From Janthinobacterium rivuli (lineage in GTDB: Bacteria; Pseudomonadota; Gammaproteobacteria; Burkholderiales; Burkholderiaceae_D): a stretch of DNA of 64,000 bases. The notes under the pieces were generated by a model. The model made no database searches. It worked only from the letters and a program-made list of their open reading frames with translations, and had not been told where the DNA came from. Shown here piece by piece: positions 24,801 through 34,041 of the stretch. The number at the start of each line of letters is the position of its first letter. Within the stretch, counting starts at the first letter, position 1. The position numbers were made by a program, and so were the translations under genes. The stretch lies in NCBI RefSeq assembly GCF_009208735.1, contig NZ_WFLJ01000023.1, forward strand, positions 48,179-112,178, given 5' to 3'.

Positions 24801-25708
24801 GCACGCCCATCGACCTGACACAATTGCCGGTGCCCAGCGTGGTCGAGGCGCTGGACTTTGAGGCCATCCTCGCCACACGCAAATCCCACCTGGTCAGCCT
24901 GCTGCCGGAAGCCGAGCGCGCCGCCGTCACTGCCCTGCTTGAGCTGGAATCGGAACCGGCCACCAAGCTGCTGGAAGAAAACGCGTATCAGGAAACCATC
25001 CTGCGCAACCGCGTCAACGACGCCGGCAAGGCCGTCATGCTGGCGTTTGCCCTTGATGGCGACCTGGACCAGCTGGGTGCCAACGTCAACGTGGAACGCC
25101 TGACCATCACGCCGGCCAATCCCAACGCCATGCCGCCCGTGGCCGCCGTCATGGAAGATAACGACGCGTACCGCCTGCGCATCCAGGAAGCGCCGGACGG
25201 CCTGTCCGTCGCCGGCCCGAAAGCGTCGTATGAATTCCACGCCCGCAGCAGCGACGGCCGCGTCAAGGACGCGAGCGCCACCAGCCCGGCGCCGGCCAGC
25301 GTCACCGTCACGGTGCTGGCCAACAACGACACGGGCATCGCCGACGCCGCGCTGCTGGCCATCGTGGCGCGCGCGCTCAACGCCGAGGAAGTGCGCCCCC
25401 TGGGCGACCGCCTAAAGGTGCAAGCAGCCCAGGTCATCGATTATCAGATCGAAGCGACCTTGTTTATCGGCGTCGGCCCGGAAGTGCCGATTCTGCTCGA
25501 TGCCGCGCGCGCCAACGCCGTGCGCGTGTCGCAGCCGCGCCGCCCGCTGGGCCACAGCATTTATCGATCCGCCTGCAGCGCCGCCGTCCACGTCGAGGGC
25601 GTGCGCAAGGTCGTCTTGACCAGCCCGGCCCTTGATATCGAACTGGACGCCACCCAGGCCGCGCGCTGCACCGCCATCAAATTGAATGTGGTGGTGCTTG
25701 ATGAATAG
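24797..25708 (+). CDS. J: Baseplate assembly protein (P2 gpJ-like)
   Basis: 303 residues (P2 J is 302), ATG overlapping the W stop. It starts MSTPIDLTQLPVPSVVEALD and has NAYQETILRNRVNDAGKAVM and an RIQEAPDGLSVAGPKASYEF segment characteristic of gpJ. It forms the baseplate wedge with W and I. Confidence 0.92.
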   Translation: MSTPIDLTQLPVPSVVEALDFEAILATRKSHLVSLLPEAERAAVTALLELESEPATKLLEENAYQETILRNRVNDAGKAVMLAFALDGDLDQLGANVNVERLTITPANPNAMPPVAAVMEDNDAYRLRIQEAPDGLSVAGPKASYEFHARSSDGRVKDASATSPAPASVTVTVLANNDTGIADAALLAIVARALNAEEVRPLGDRLKVQAAQVIDYQIEATLFIGVGPEVPILLDAARANAVRVSQPRRPLGHSIYRSACSAAVHVEGVRKVVLTSPALDIELDATQAARCTAIKLNVVVLDE

Positions 25709-26321
25709 GACCGTGCCCACCCTGCCGCCCAACACCACGGCGCTGGAGCGCGCCATTGCCGTGGCCTGCGCCGAACTGGTCAACGTGCCCGTTCCGCTGC
25801 GCGACCTGTGGAACGCTGACCGCTGCCCCGTCAATCTGCTGCCGTTTCTGGCCTGGGCGTGTTCCGTCGACCGCTGGGACGACGCCTGGCCCGAGTCGAT
25901 CAAGCGCGGCGCCATCAAGGCGGCCTATTTCATCCACAAGCACAAGGGCACGATTGCCGCCGTACGCCGCGTGGTGGAGTCCTTGGGCTATTTGATCCGC
26001 ATCACCGAATGGTGGCAAACCACCCCGCCCGGCGTGCCGGGCACGTTCCGCCTCGACGTGGGCGTGCTGGATTCAGGCATCACCGACGCCATGTTTCAGG
26101 AAATGGAACGCCTGATCGCCGACGCCAAGCCCGTCAGCCGCCATATGACGGGCCTGGCGCTGTATCTGGAAACCCGTGGCCAGGTGCAGATCGGCTTGAG
26201 CACCTATCACGGCGATGCGATGACGGTTTATCCGTGGATCGCCGAAGAAATCGAAGTGCGCGGCACGCTGTTGCAGGCCGGCGCATCCCATACCATTGAC
26301 ACCATGACCATCTATCCATGA
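25701..26321 (+). CDS. I: Tail protein I (P2 gpI-like baseplate wedge)
   Basis: ATG 25701 overlaps the J end by eight bases; 206 residues. PVPLRDLWNADRCPVNLLPF followed by LAWACSVDRWDD and KHKGTIAAVRRVVESLGY are the conserved gpI segments. It links baseplate to tail fibres. Confidence 0.92.
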   Translation: MNRTVPTLPPNTTALERAIAVACAELVNVPVPLRDLWNADRCPVNLLPFLAWACSVDRWDDAWPESIKRGAIKAAYFIHKHKGTIAAVRRVVESLGYLIRITEWWQTTPPGVPGTFRLDVGVLDSGITDAMFQEMERLIADAKPVSRHMTGLALYLETRGQVQIGLSTYHGDAMTVYPWIAEEIEVRGTLLQAGASHTIDTMTIYP

Positions 26322-27820
26322 GCACATACTTTGCCATTCTGACGCAGGTGGGCGAGGCCAAACTGGCCAATGCCATCGCGCTGGGCCAAACCCTGAAACT
26401 GAAAAAGATGGGCGTGGGCGACGGCAACGGCGCCCTGCCCATCCCGGATCGCTTGCAAAAGGCGCTCGTGCATGAAGTGCGCCGCGCCGACCTGAACCAG
26501 CTTGCCATCGACCCGGCCAACCCCAGCCAGATCATCGCCGAACAGGTGCTGCCCGAAGAGGTGGGCGGCTGGTGGATACGCGAGATTGGCCTCTACGACG
26601 AGGCGGGCGACCTGTGCGCCGTCGCCAACTGTCCGCCCAGCTATAAGCCCGTCATGGCCGAGGGCAGCGCCCGCACGCAAGTGGTGCGCGTGGTGCTGAT
26701 CGTTGCCAGCACGGCCGCCATCGAGCTGAAAATCGATCCGGCCGTCATCCTGGCCACGCGCAAGTATGCGGACGATCAGGCGATCGAAGTGCGCGCCTAT
26801 GCCGACACGCTGCTGGCGCAGCACCTGGCCGCCCCCGACCCGCACCCGCAATACAAACCGAAAGAGCTGATCGTCCTGAATAAATCCGTTGCCGGCAAGG
26901 TGGACGTGGTGCTCACCGAGGCGGAAGCCAAGGCCGACGTGCTGCAGTTCACGGGGGCGCTGACGGGCAACATCAACGTCATCGTGCCGGCGGCGGCGCA
27001 TAACTGGACGGTGCGCAACAAGACCACGGGCACTTACTCCCTGACGTTCAGGACGGCGGCCGGCAGCGGCCTGGTCATCGGCCAGGGCCAGACGCGCGTG
27101 CCCTACTGCGATGGCGTCGATGTGCTGTCGCGCATGACGGAAACCGATACGCCCGCCCAGTTCGACACATCGGCCAAGCTGGCCACCATGCTGGCCGTCC
27201 AGCGTGCCCTGGGCAACTTCCAGGGGCAATCCTCGATTGCCGTGTCGAGGGCACTGCTGGCGGCGGAAGCTGGCTCAATTATCAACGCCTCCGCCACCCT
27301 GACCCTGACCATGCCGCCCTCCGGGCAAGTCAAATCCGGTACTTTCTATCAGATCAACAACTCCGGCAGCGGCGTGGTCACGCTGCAGGCATCTGCAGGC
27401 GACGTCCTGTATGGCGTCGGCAATGGCAACGCGCGCACGTTCTCGCTGGGCCAGGGCGATACGCTGGGCGTCGCCTACGTGGGCGGCGGCCAGTGGTACG
27501 CCTGGGGCGGCGTTCAGGCCGGCGCGTCGGCCAGTTTCGCCTCGCAAATGGCCGTGCCGGGCTTTCAACGACTGCCGAGCGGCATGCTGCTGCAGTGGGG
27601 AAACATCAGCACCTCGAATACCGGCCCGACCCTCTTTGCCTTCCCTACTGGGTTTCCAAACATGTGCCTCGCAGCATGGGGAACCGGATCGGTGCCGGGC
27701 GGTGAAATCGCCAACGTGGGCGTGTCCAATCCGTCGCGCTTCAATTGCTCCGTCTCCTTGCGGGATGCATCGGGCAACTTCTACATCAATCCCGTTTCTG
27801 TTTTTGCCATCGGACACTAA
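26318..27820 (+). CDS. H: Tail fibre protein (P2 gpH-like)
   Basis: 500 residues. The N-terminal 160 are the conserved baseplate-attaching domain (DUF3751-type): MSTYFAILTQVGEAKLANAI and VGGWWIREIGLYDEAGDLCA. A shaft region follows. The C-terminal part (about 405-500, with PSGMLLQWGNIS and LFAFPTGFPNMCLA) resembles the gp53-like tip domain of many fibres. The tip should decide receptor choice. It ends next to a small fibre-assembly gene. Confidence 0.9.
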   Translation: MSTYFAILTQVGEAKLANAIALGQTLKLKKMGVGDGNGALPIPDRLQKALVHEVRRADLNQLAIDPANPSQIIAEQVLPEEVGGWWIREIGLYDEAGDLCAVANCPPSYKPVMAEGSARTQVVRVVLIVASTAAIELKIDPAVILATRKYADDQAIEVRAYADTLLAQHLAAPDPHPQYKPKELIVLNKSVAGKVDVVLTEAEAKADVLQFTGALTGNINVIVPAAAHNWTVRNKTTGTYSLTFRTAAGSGLVIGQGQTRVPYCDGVDVLSRMTETDTPAQFDTSAKLATMLAVQRALGNFQGQSSIAVSRALLAAEAGSIINASATLTLTMPPSGQVKSGTFYQINNSGSGVVTLQASAGDVLYGVGNGNARTFSLGQGDTLGVAYVGGGQWYAWGGVQAGASASFASQMAVPGFQRLPSGMLLQWGNISTSNTGPTLFAFPTGFPNMCLAAWGTGSVPGGEIANVGVSNPSRFNCSVSLRDASGNFYINPVSVFAIGH

Positions 27821-27823
27821 GCC

Positions 27824-28300
27824 ATGAAACTCTTTTCTCCCTCTGCCGGCGGCTTTTTCGATACCCACATCCTGGACTTGGCGATCCCTGACGATGCCCG
27901 CGAAGTGACGCCAGCGCATTACGCGGCACTCTTCGCCGCCCAGGCCCAGGGCTTCGATATCGTCGCCGACGCCGCCGGCAACCCGGTGGCCAAGCAGCGC
28001 GCCAGTGCGCCCTTTTCCGTCCTCGCCGAGCGGCACTTGGAAGCGACACGCAAGACGCGCGACACGATCCTGAACCGCCTGGCCGGCATCGGCTTTGCGG
28101 CGATGTCCGATGGCGACAGCGCCACCGTCGCCGCGATTGCCGCCGCGCGCCTGCGCCTGCTCGACATCACCACCTGCGCCGGCGTGCTGGCGGCTGAGGA
28201 TCTGGATGCGCTGCGCCTGGCCATTGCCGACGAATACGCGCAGATCGCCGCCACCCTGCCGGAAGAGGCGCAGCGCGCCTTTGCCGAAAACCTGCAGTAA
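27824..28300 (+). CDS. Probable tail-fibre assembly protein
   Basis: 158 residues, starting three bases after the fibre gene. The N-terminus MKLFSPSAGGFFDTHI is typical of fibre-assembly chaperones that begin with a short fibre-like segment; the rest is alanine-rich and helical. The role comes largely from position (P2 G slot). Confidence 0.65.
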   Translation: MKLFSPSAGGFFDTHILDLAIPDDAREVTPAHYAALFAAQAQGFDIVADAAGNPVAKQRASAPFSVLAERHLEATRKTRDTILNRLAGIGFAAMSDGDSATVAAIAAARLRLLDITTCAGVLAAEDLDALRLAIADEYAQIAATLPEEAQRAFAENLQ

Positions 28301-28334
28301 CCACCCGAAACTTCTTTTCTACCAGGAGAGCCCT

Positions 28335-29510
28335 ATGGCCACCGACTACCACCATGGCGTGCGCGTCATTGAAATCAACGAGGGTTCGCGCCCCATCCGC
28401 ACCGTCTCCACGGCCGTGCTGGGCCTGATCGCCACGGCAGACGATGCCGACCCGGCCGCCTTCCCGCTGGACACGCCCGTGCTCGTCACCAACGTGCTGG
28501 CCGCCATGGGCAAGGCCGGCAAGACGGGCACCCTGTACCGCGCGCTGGAGGCGATTGCCGCGCAGACAAAACCCCTGACCATCGTCGTGCGCGTGGAAGA
28601 AGGCGAGACGGAAGCGGATACCACCAGCAACGTGGTGGGCGGCGTGTCGCCCGATGGGAAATACCTGGGCGTGAAAGCCTTGCTGGCAGCGCAAAGCAAA
28701 CTCGGCGTCAAACCGCGCATCCTGGGCGCGCCGGGCCTGGACACCAAGGCCGTCACCAACGCCCTGGCCAGCGTCGCCCAGCAGTTGCGCGCCTTCGTGT
28801 ACGCCTCCGCGTATGGCTGCAGCAACGTGGTGGCCACCACCACCTATCGCGGCCAGTTCGGCCAGCGCGAGGTCATGATTATCTGGCCCGATTTTGTGAA
28901 CTGGAACACTGCCACCGACGAGGAAGCGAGCATTTCCGCCGTCGCCTACGCCATGGGCCTGCGCGCCAAGATCGACGAGGAAACGGGCTGGCACAAGACG
29001 CTGTCCAACGTGGTCGTCAACGGCCCCACCGGCTTGACCCAGGATGTGTTTTTCGACCTACAAGACCCGGCCACCGACGCCGGCGTGCTCAACGCCAAGG
29101 AAGTGACCACCCTGATTAACATGGGCGGCTACCGCTTCTGGGGTTCGCGCACCTGCGAGGCGCCGGGCGGCTTCTTCTATTTCGAGAACTACACGCGCAC
29201 GGCCCAGGTGCTGGCCGACACCATCGCCGAAGCGCATTTCACCTTTGTTGACCTGCCCCTGCATCCGTCCTTGGTGCGCGACATGCTGGAGAGCATCAAC
29301 GCCAAGTTCCGCGACCTGAAATTGCAGGGCTACATCATCGACGGGCACGCCTGGTATGACGAGCAGTACAACGACAAGGACACGCTCAAGGCGGGCAAGC
29401 TGGCCATCGACTACGACTACACGCCCGTGCCGCCGCTGGAAAACCTGCGTTTCCAGCAGCGCATTACCGACCGCTACCTGGCCGACTTCGCCTCGCGCAT
29501 CTCCGCGTAA
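28335..29510 (+). CDS. FI: Contractile tail sheath protein (P2 gpFI-like)
   Basis: 391 residues (P2 FI is 396), preceded by ACCAGGAGAG. MATDYHHGVRVIEINEGSRP at the N-terminus, GGYRFWGSRTCE and the C-terminal FQQRITDRYLADFASRI are sheath hallmarks. It forms the contracting outer tube. Confidence 0.94.
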   Translation: MATDYHHGVRVIEINEGSRPIRTVSTAVLGLIATADDADPAAFPLDTPVLVTNVLAAMGKAGKTGTLYRALEAIAAQTKPLTIVVRVEEGETEADTTSNVVGGVSPDGKYLGVKALLAAQSKLGVKPRILGAPGLDTKAVTNALASVAQQLRAFVYASAYGCSNVVATTTYRGQFGQREVMIIWPDFVNWNTATDEEASISAVAYAMGLRAKIDEETGWHKTLSNVVVNGPTGLTQDVFFDLQDPATDAGVLNAKEVTTLINMGGYRFWGSRTCEAPGGFFYFENYTRTAQVLADTIAEAHFTFVDLPLHPSLVRDMLESINAKFRDLKLQGYIIDGHAWYDEQYNDKDTLKAGKLAIDYDYTPVPPLENLRFQQRITDRYLADFASRISA

Positions 29511-29569
29511 TCGACCACATCACCACCCTGCCCGCGCCAGCGCGGGCGCATTGAAATACTGGAGAAATT

Positions 29570-30079
29570 ATGGGCCTGCCCCGCAAACTGAAAAATTTTA
29601 ACTTGTTCCAGAACGGCGTGTCCTTCCTGGGCATGGTGCCCGAAGTCACTTTGCCAAAACTCAGCCGCAAGATGGAGGAGTACCGCGCCGGCGGCATGGC
29701 CGGCCCCGTGTCGGTGGACTTCGGCAACGAGGCGCTGTCGCTGGAATGGAGCGGCGGCGGCCTGGTCGCCGAAGCCCTGAAACAGTACGGTGCGCACTCG
29801 CACGGCGCCGTGCAACTGCGCTTTGCCGGCGCTTACCAGGAAGACGATGACGGCACGGTCGCCGCCGTCGAGGTTGTCGTACGCGGCCGTTACAAGGAAA
29901 TCGACATGGGCACGGCCAAGATGGGCGACGACACCACCCATAAATACACCATGGCTTGCAGCTATTACAAGCTGATGATCGACGGCGCCACCGTCATCGA
30001 ACTGGACTTCATGAGCGGTACCGAGAACTTTGGCGGCGGCGACACGAATGCCGCCATCCGCAAGGCCATCGGCCTGTAA
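29570..30079 (+). CDS. FII: Tail tube protein (P2 gpFII-like)
   Basis: 169 residues (P2 FII is 172). MGLPRKLKNFNLFQNGVSFL, MEEYRAGGMAGPVSVDFGN and KYTMACSYYKLMIDGATVIE are typical. It forms the inner tube through which DNA passes. Confidence 0.94.
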   Translation: MGLPRKLKNFNLFQNGVSFLGMVPEVTLPKLSRKMEEYRAGGMAGPVSVDFGNEALSLEWSGGGLVAEALKQYGAHSHGAVQLRFAGAYQEDDDGTVAAVEVVVRGRYKEIDMGTAKMGDDTTHKYTMACSYYKLMIDGATVIELDFMSGTENFGGGDTNAAIRKAIGL

Positions 30080-30118
30080 TCCCCCTTTTATTCACCACCA
30101 CACCACAAGGAACACAGC

Positions 30119-30427
30119 ATGAACAACGAAAACACAAACCAGGCCGTCATCGAGCTGGACGATCCGATCAAACGCGGCGACACATTCATCAACTCGCTGA
30201 CCGTGCGCAAGCCCAAGGCAGGCGCCCTGCGCGGCATTTCCCTGATCGAGCTGGCCAACCTGAACGTGTCGGCCCTGCAGATCGTGCTGCCGCGCATCAC
30301 CGAGCCGACCTTGACCGCACACGACATCGCCAACATGGACCCGGCCGACCTGCTGGCCGTGGGCGTCGAGGTTGCCGGTTTTTTGGCGAGCAGAGTAGAT
30401 CGCCTTTCGGTATCCCCGGCGAAGTAG
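30119..30427 (+). CDS. E: Tail assembly chaperone E (P2 gpE-like, short product)
   Basis: 102 residues if read without frameshift. DPIKRGDTFINSLTVRKPKA and LRGISLIELANLNVSALQIV match gpE. It ends at TAG 30425-30427. A slippery site inside the gene lets some ribosomes make a longer E+E' product. Confidence 0.88.
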   Translation: MNNENTNQAVIELDDPIKRGDTFINSLTVRKPKAGALRGISLIELANLNVSALQIVLPRITEPTLTAHDIANMDPADLLAVGVEVAGFLASRVDRLSVSPAK

Positions 30428-30549
30428 AAGACGCCATGGCCGACATTGCCGGCGTCTTCCACTGGACGCCGGCAGCAATGGACGGTTTTACGATTGATGA
30501 ACTGATGGCCTGGCGCGAACGCGCCAGGCAGCGAAGCGGAGCGGAATAG
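30119..30549 (+). CDS. E': Tail assembly chaperone E+E' made by -1 frameshift
   Basis: The heptamer T TTT TTG at 30379-30385 is in the right phase (GGT TTT TTG in frame 0). A -1 slip continues as ...FFGEQSRSPFGIPGEVEDAM and then GVFHWTPAAMDGFTIDELMA, giving about 143 residues in total, against 142 in P2. The E' stop abuts the start of the tape-measure gene, the usual arrangement for the G/GT-type chaperone pair. Confidence 0.88.
30379..30385 (+). promoter_or_regulatory. Programmed -1 frameshift slippery sequence T TTT TTG
   Basis: Same heptamer and phase as the P2 E/E' site. Both tRNAs can re-pair one base back (TTT and TTT). The frame it enters stays open to 30549. Confidence 0.85.
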
Positions 30550-33420
30550 ATGGCTGGTCGGGATCTGAAATTACAGGTGGTATTTGCGGCACTGGACAAG
30601 ATTACCGGCCCGCTGAAAAGAATATTGGGCGGCTCCAGCGACACGGCCAAGGCCTTGAAGGCCACCAGCGACCGCTTGCGCGATCTGAATGCCCAGCAGA
30701 AAAACATCAGCAAGTTCCGCGAACTGCATGGCGGCCTGGACGCCACCCGCACCAAGCTGGAAGCGGCCCAGCAAAAGGTGGCCAGCCTGGCCGCCAAGAT
30801 GAAACAGGCGGAGGCGCCCACGCGCGCCATGACGCGCGAGTTTAACGCCGCCGTCAAGGCGGCCGGTGCATTGAAGACGGCCGGCCAGCAACAAGCCCAG
30901 CAACTGCAGGTCATGCGCGAGCGCCTGGCGGGCGCCGGCATCGGCACCAAAGACCTGGCCAACCACGAGCGCACCTTGCGCCGCGAGATAGAGGCCACCA
31001 ACAAAACCATGACGCTGCAGCAGCAGAAACTGGCCAATGCGGCCGCCAAACAGCAGCGCGTCACCAACGCCATCCAGCATGCGGACAAGCTGCGCAGCAA
31101 GGCGGGCAACCTGGCCATGGCCGGCGCGGGCGCGACCGCCACGGGCGCCGTCATCGGCGCGCCCGTCGTCAAGGGGCTGAACGAGGCCAAGCACTATCAA
31201 ACGGAAGTGGGCCGCGTCAACGCGCTGGGCCTGGGTGACAAGGTATCAGCCGAGGCCGTCGCCTTCGCGCGCAACATGAAGACCTACGGCACCAGCCAGC
31301 TCGACAACCTGCAATTGATGCGCGACGGCATGAGCGCCTTTGCCGACGTGCACCACGCGGAAATGGTCGCCCCTACCCTGGCCAAGATGAAGTTTGCCAA
31401 TCACGCCTTCTTTGGCGAGGCCGAAGGTGCCGACAACGAACGCAAGTTCATGGACATGCTCAAGGTGATCGAGCTGCGCGGTGGCCTGGAGAGCAAGGAA
31501 AAGTTCGAAGCCCAGGCCAATATCGTGCAGCAGGTCATTACCGCCACGGGCGGGCGCGTCGGCCCGAATGAATGGCTGAACATGATCAAGACGGGCGGTA
31601 TCGCCGCCAAGGGTTTGAAAGATGATGCCTTTTATTACCAGATGGAACCGCTGGTGCAGGAAATGAGCGGCAACCGCGTCGGCACGTCCCTGATGAGCGC
31701 CTACCAGAACTTGTACCAGGGCCGCACCACCAAGCGCTCAGCCAGGAAGCTGGAAGAGTTCGGCCTGATTGGCGACAAGAGCAAGGTCAAGCACGACAAG
31801 GCCGGGCAAGTCTCGTTCCTCGATCCGGGCGCGCTGCTGGGCGCCGAGCTGTTCCGCGAAAACCAATTCGAATGGCTGGAAAAGGTGCTGCTGCCGCAAC
31901 TGGCAAAGAAGGGCATCACGGAAAAGAAACAGGTGCTCGACGCCATCGGCAGCATTTTTTCGAATCGCACCGCATCAAACCTGTATTCGCAGATGTACCT
32001 GCAGCGCGTGCAAATCCACAAGAACGAAAAGCTCAACCGTGGCGCCGCCGATATCGGCAAGCTGGAAAAATTTGGCCGCGACTCGGCCGCCGGCAAGGAA
32101 CTGGAAGCGCAATCGAAGCTGGCCAACCTCAAGCTCACCATGGGCGAGAAAATCCTGCCGCTGTATGCGCAAGGGCTGGAGCTGGCCATCAGCGCGGTGC
32201 AGCGCCTGAATGGTTTCATGGAACTCAACCCAACCGTGGCCAAGGTCATGATCGCTGGCTTTGCAGTGCTGGCCGGCCTGCTGCTGGTGCTCGGCCCGCT
32301 GATGCTGGGCATTGCCGCCCTGATCGGCCCGTACGCCATGCTGCACGTCATGTTCGCCAAGATGGGCGTGACGGGCGGCGTGCTCACGCCCATTTTGCGC
32401 AACCTGGGCGGCGCCTTCATGTGGGCGGGCCGTGCCGTGCTGTGGCTGGGCCGCGCCCTCTTGATGACGCCCATCGGATTGGCCGTGACGGCCATCGCCG
32501 GCGCCGCCTTCCTGATCTACACATACTGGGGGCCGATCAAGGCATTCTTTGGCGGCCTGTGGTCAGACGTGAAAGCGGCGTTTGCCGGCGGCTTTACCGG
32601 CATCAATAGCCTGATCGCCAACTGGTCGCCGCTGGGCCTTTTCTATCGCGCCTTCGCGGGCGTGCTGGGCTGGTTCGGCATCGCGCTGCCGGCCAGGTTC
32701 ACCGACTTTGCCGCCACTATCCGGCACAGCATTGTCGAAGGACTGGCGCCGCTGACAGGCTTAATTGCCGGCCTGTGGTCGCAGCTGAAAACAACTTTCA
32801 GCGGCGGCATGGCCGGTATCACCGCCCTGATTATCAACTGGTCGCCGGTCGGCGTGTTTTACCAGGCCTTCGCGGGCGTCATGACCTGGTTCGGCATCAA
32901 GCTGCCGGCCCAGTTCACCGAGTTCGGCGCAAACATTCTGCGCGGCCTGGTCAACGGCATCACGGGTTCCATGGGAGCGGTCAAGGATGCCATCAGCAAT
33001 GCCGGCTCCAGCACCATTGCCTGGTTCAAGGAAAAGCTGGGCATCCACAGCCCGAGCCGCGTGTTTGCCCAGCTTGGCGACTACACCATGCAGGGCTTTG
33101 CTGTGGGCCTGGACCGCAGCGAGGGCGCGCCGATTGCCAAGGTTTCCGGACTGGCGCAGCGCCTGACGCAACTGGGCGCCGGCATCGCCATCGGTACGGC
33201 AACCGCCCTGCCGGCCAGCGCCTTCGACACGCGCACGCCGCTGTCCCAAGGCGGGTTCGGCGCCGGCATGACGATTCAGGGCGACAAGATCGAAATCACC
33301 TTCCACGTGCAGGCAGGCACCGATCCCCAGGCCATCGCGCGCGCGGTAAGCGCGGCGCTCGATCAACGCGACCGCGAAAAGGCGGCACGCATCCGCTCGT
33401 CCCTGCGCGACCACGATTAA
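30550..33420 (+). CDS. T: Tape-measure protein (P2 gpT-like)
   Basis: 956 residues. N-terminal coiled coils (about 30-170, lysine/glutamine-rich), a central TP901/P2-type core with YGTSQLDNLQLMRDGMSAFA, and clustered hydrophobic segments at about 555-680. Two near-identical segments follow (NWSPLGLFYRAFAGVLGWFG near 695 and NWSPVGVFYQAFAGVMTWFG near 765), an internal duplication. The C-terminus has KLGIHSPSRVFAQLGDYTMQ, common to tape measures. Its length sets tail length. Confidence 0.92.
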   Translation: MAGRDLKLQVVFAALDKITGPLKRILGGSSDTAKALKATSDRLRDLNAQQKNISKFRELHGGLDATRTKLEAAQQKVASLAAKMKQAEAPTRAMTREFNAAVKAAGALKTAGQQQAQQLQVMRERLAGAGIGTKDLANHERTLRREIEATNKTMTLQQQKLANAAAKQQRVTNAIQHADKLRSKAGNLAMAGAGATATGAVIGAPVVKGLNEAKHYQTEVGRVNALGLGDKVSAEAVAFARNMKTYGTSQLDNLQLMRDGMSAFADVHHAEMVAPTLAKMKFANHAFFGEAEGADNERKFMDMLKVIELRGGLESKEKFEAQANIVQQVITATGGRVGPNEWLNMIKTGGIAAKGLKDDAFYYQMEPLVQEMSGNRVGTSLMSAYQNLYQGRTTKRSARKLEEFGLIGDKSKVKHDKAGQVSFLDPGALLGAELFRENQFEWLEKVLLPQLAKKGITEKKQVLDAIGSIFSNRTASNLYSQMYLQRVQIHKNEKLNRGAADIGKLEKFGRDSAAGKELEAQSKLANLKLTMGEKILPLYAQGLELAISAVQRLNGFMELNPTVAKVMIAGFAVLAGLLLVLGPLMLGIAALIGPYAMLHVMFAKMGVTGGVLTPILRNLGGAFMWAGRAVLWLGRALLMTPIGLAVTAIAGAAFLIYTYWGPIKAFFGGLWSDVKAAFAGGFTGINSLIANWSPLGLFYRAFAGVLGWFGIALPARFTDFAATIRHSIVEGLAPLTGLIAGLWSQLKTTFSGGMAGITALIINWSPVGVFYQAFAGVMTWFGIKLPAQFTEFGANILRGLVNGITGSMGAVKDAISNAGSSTIAWFKEKLGIHSPSRVFAQLGDYTMQGFAVGLDRSEGAPIAKVSGLAQRLTQLGAGIAIGTATALPASAFDTRTPLSQGGFGAGMTIQGDKIEITFHVQAGTDPQAIARAVSAALDQRDREKAARIRSSLRDHD

Positions 33421-33435
33421 GAAGGAATAACCACC

Positions 33436-34041
33436 ATGATGATGATTTTAGGAATGTTCGTGTTCAGCCTGCCGACCCTGGCCTATCACGAGCTGCAGCG
33501 GCAAACGGAATGGAAGCACGCCAGCACGGCCCGCGTGGGCCTGCGCGATGCGCACCAGTACGTGGGGCCAGGTGACGACACCATCACCCTGTCTGGTTGG
33601 GTGGCGCCGGAACTGACCGGCTCCCTGTATTCGCTCGATGCGCTGCGCATGATGGCCGATACCGGTAAATCGTGGATACTGATCCAGGGCACGGGCCGCA
33701 TTCTCGGCTCCTACCGCATCACCAGCATGACCGAGGGCCGCACCATCCTCGACGGCAGCGGCGGCGCGCGCCGCGTCGAGTTTTCGATTGCGCTCAAACG
33801 TGACGACGACGGCGTACTGGCCATGGTCGGCCTGGGCGACATCGGCGACCTGAAAAACATGCTCAGCATCGACGGCATGACCAGCAGCATTGCGGGCGCG
33901 GCCAAGAATGCCGTGGGCAGCGTCGTGGGCAACGTGGTCGGCGGTATCACGTCGAAATACGGCGGCGTCGTCAGCGAGAAAGACAAGATCGGCGGCAGCA
34001 TCAGCGGCGCCATCGGCAGCGCGGCGGACAAGTTCAAATGA
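33436..34041 (+). CDS. U: Tail protein U (P2 gpU-like) with a glycine-rich extension
   Basis: 201 residues, longer than P2 U (159). The first 135 residues are standard gpU: MFVFSLPTLAYHELQRQTEW, ITLSGWVAPELTGSLYSLD and KSWILIQGTGRILGSYRI. The last 60 are a glycine/serine/alanine-rich repeat-like tail (SIAGAAKNAVGSVVGNVVGG) not present in P2 U. It completes the tail terminus. Confidence 0.88.
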   Translation: MMMILGMFVFSLPTLAYHELQRQTEWKHASTARVGLRDAHQYVGPGDDTITLSGWVAPELTGSLYSLDALRMMADTGKSWILIQGTGRILGSYRITSMTEGRTILDGSGGARRVEFSIALKRDDDGVLAMVGLGDIGDLKNMLSIDGMTSSIAGAAKNAVGSVVGNVVGGITSKYGGVVSEKDKIGGSISGAIGSAADKFK

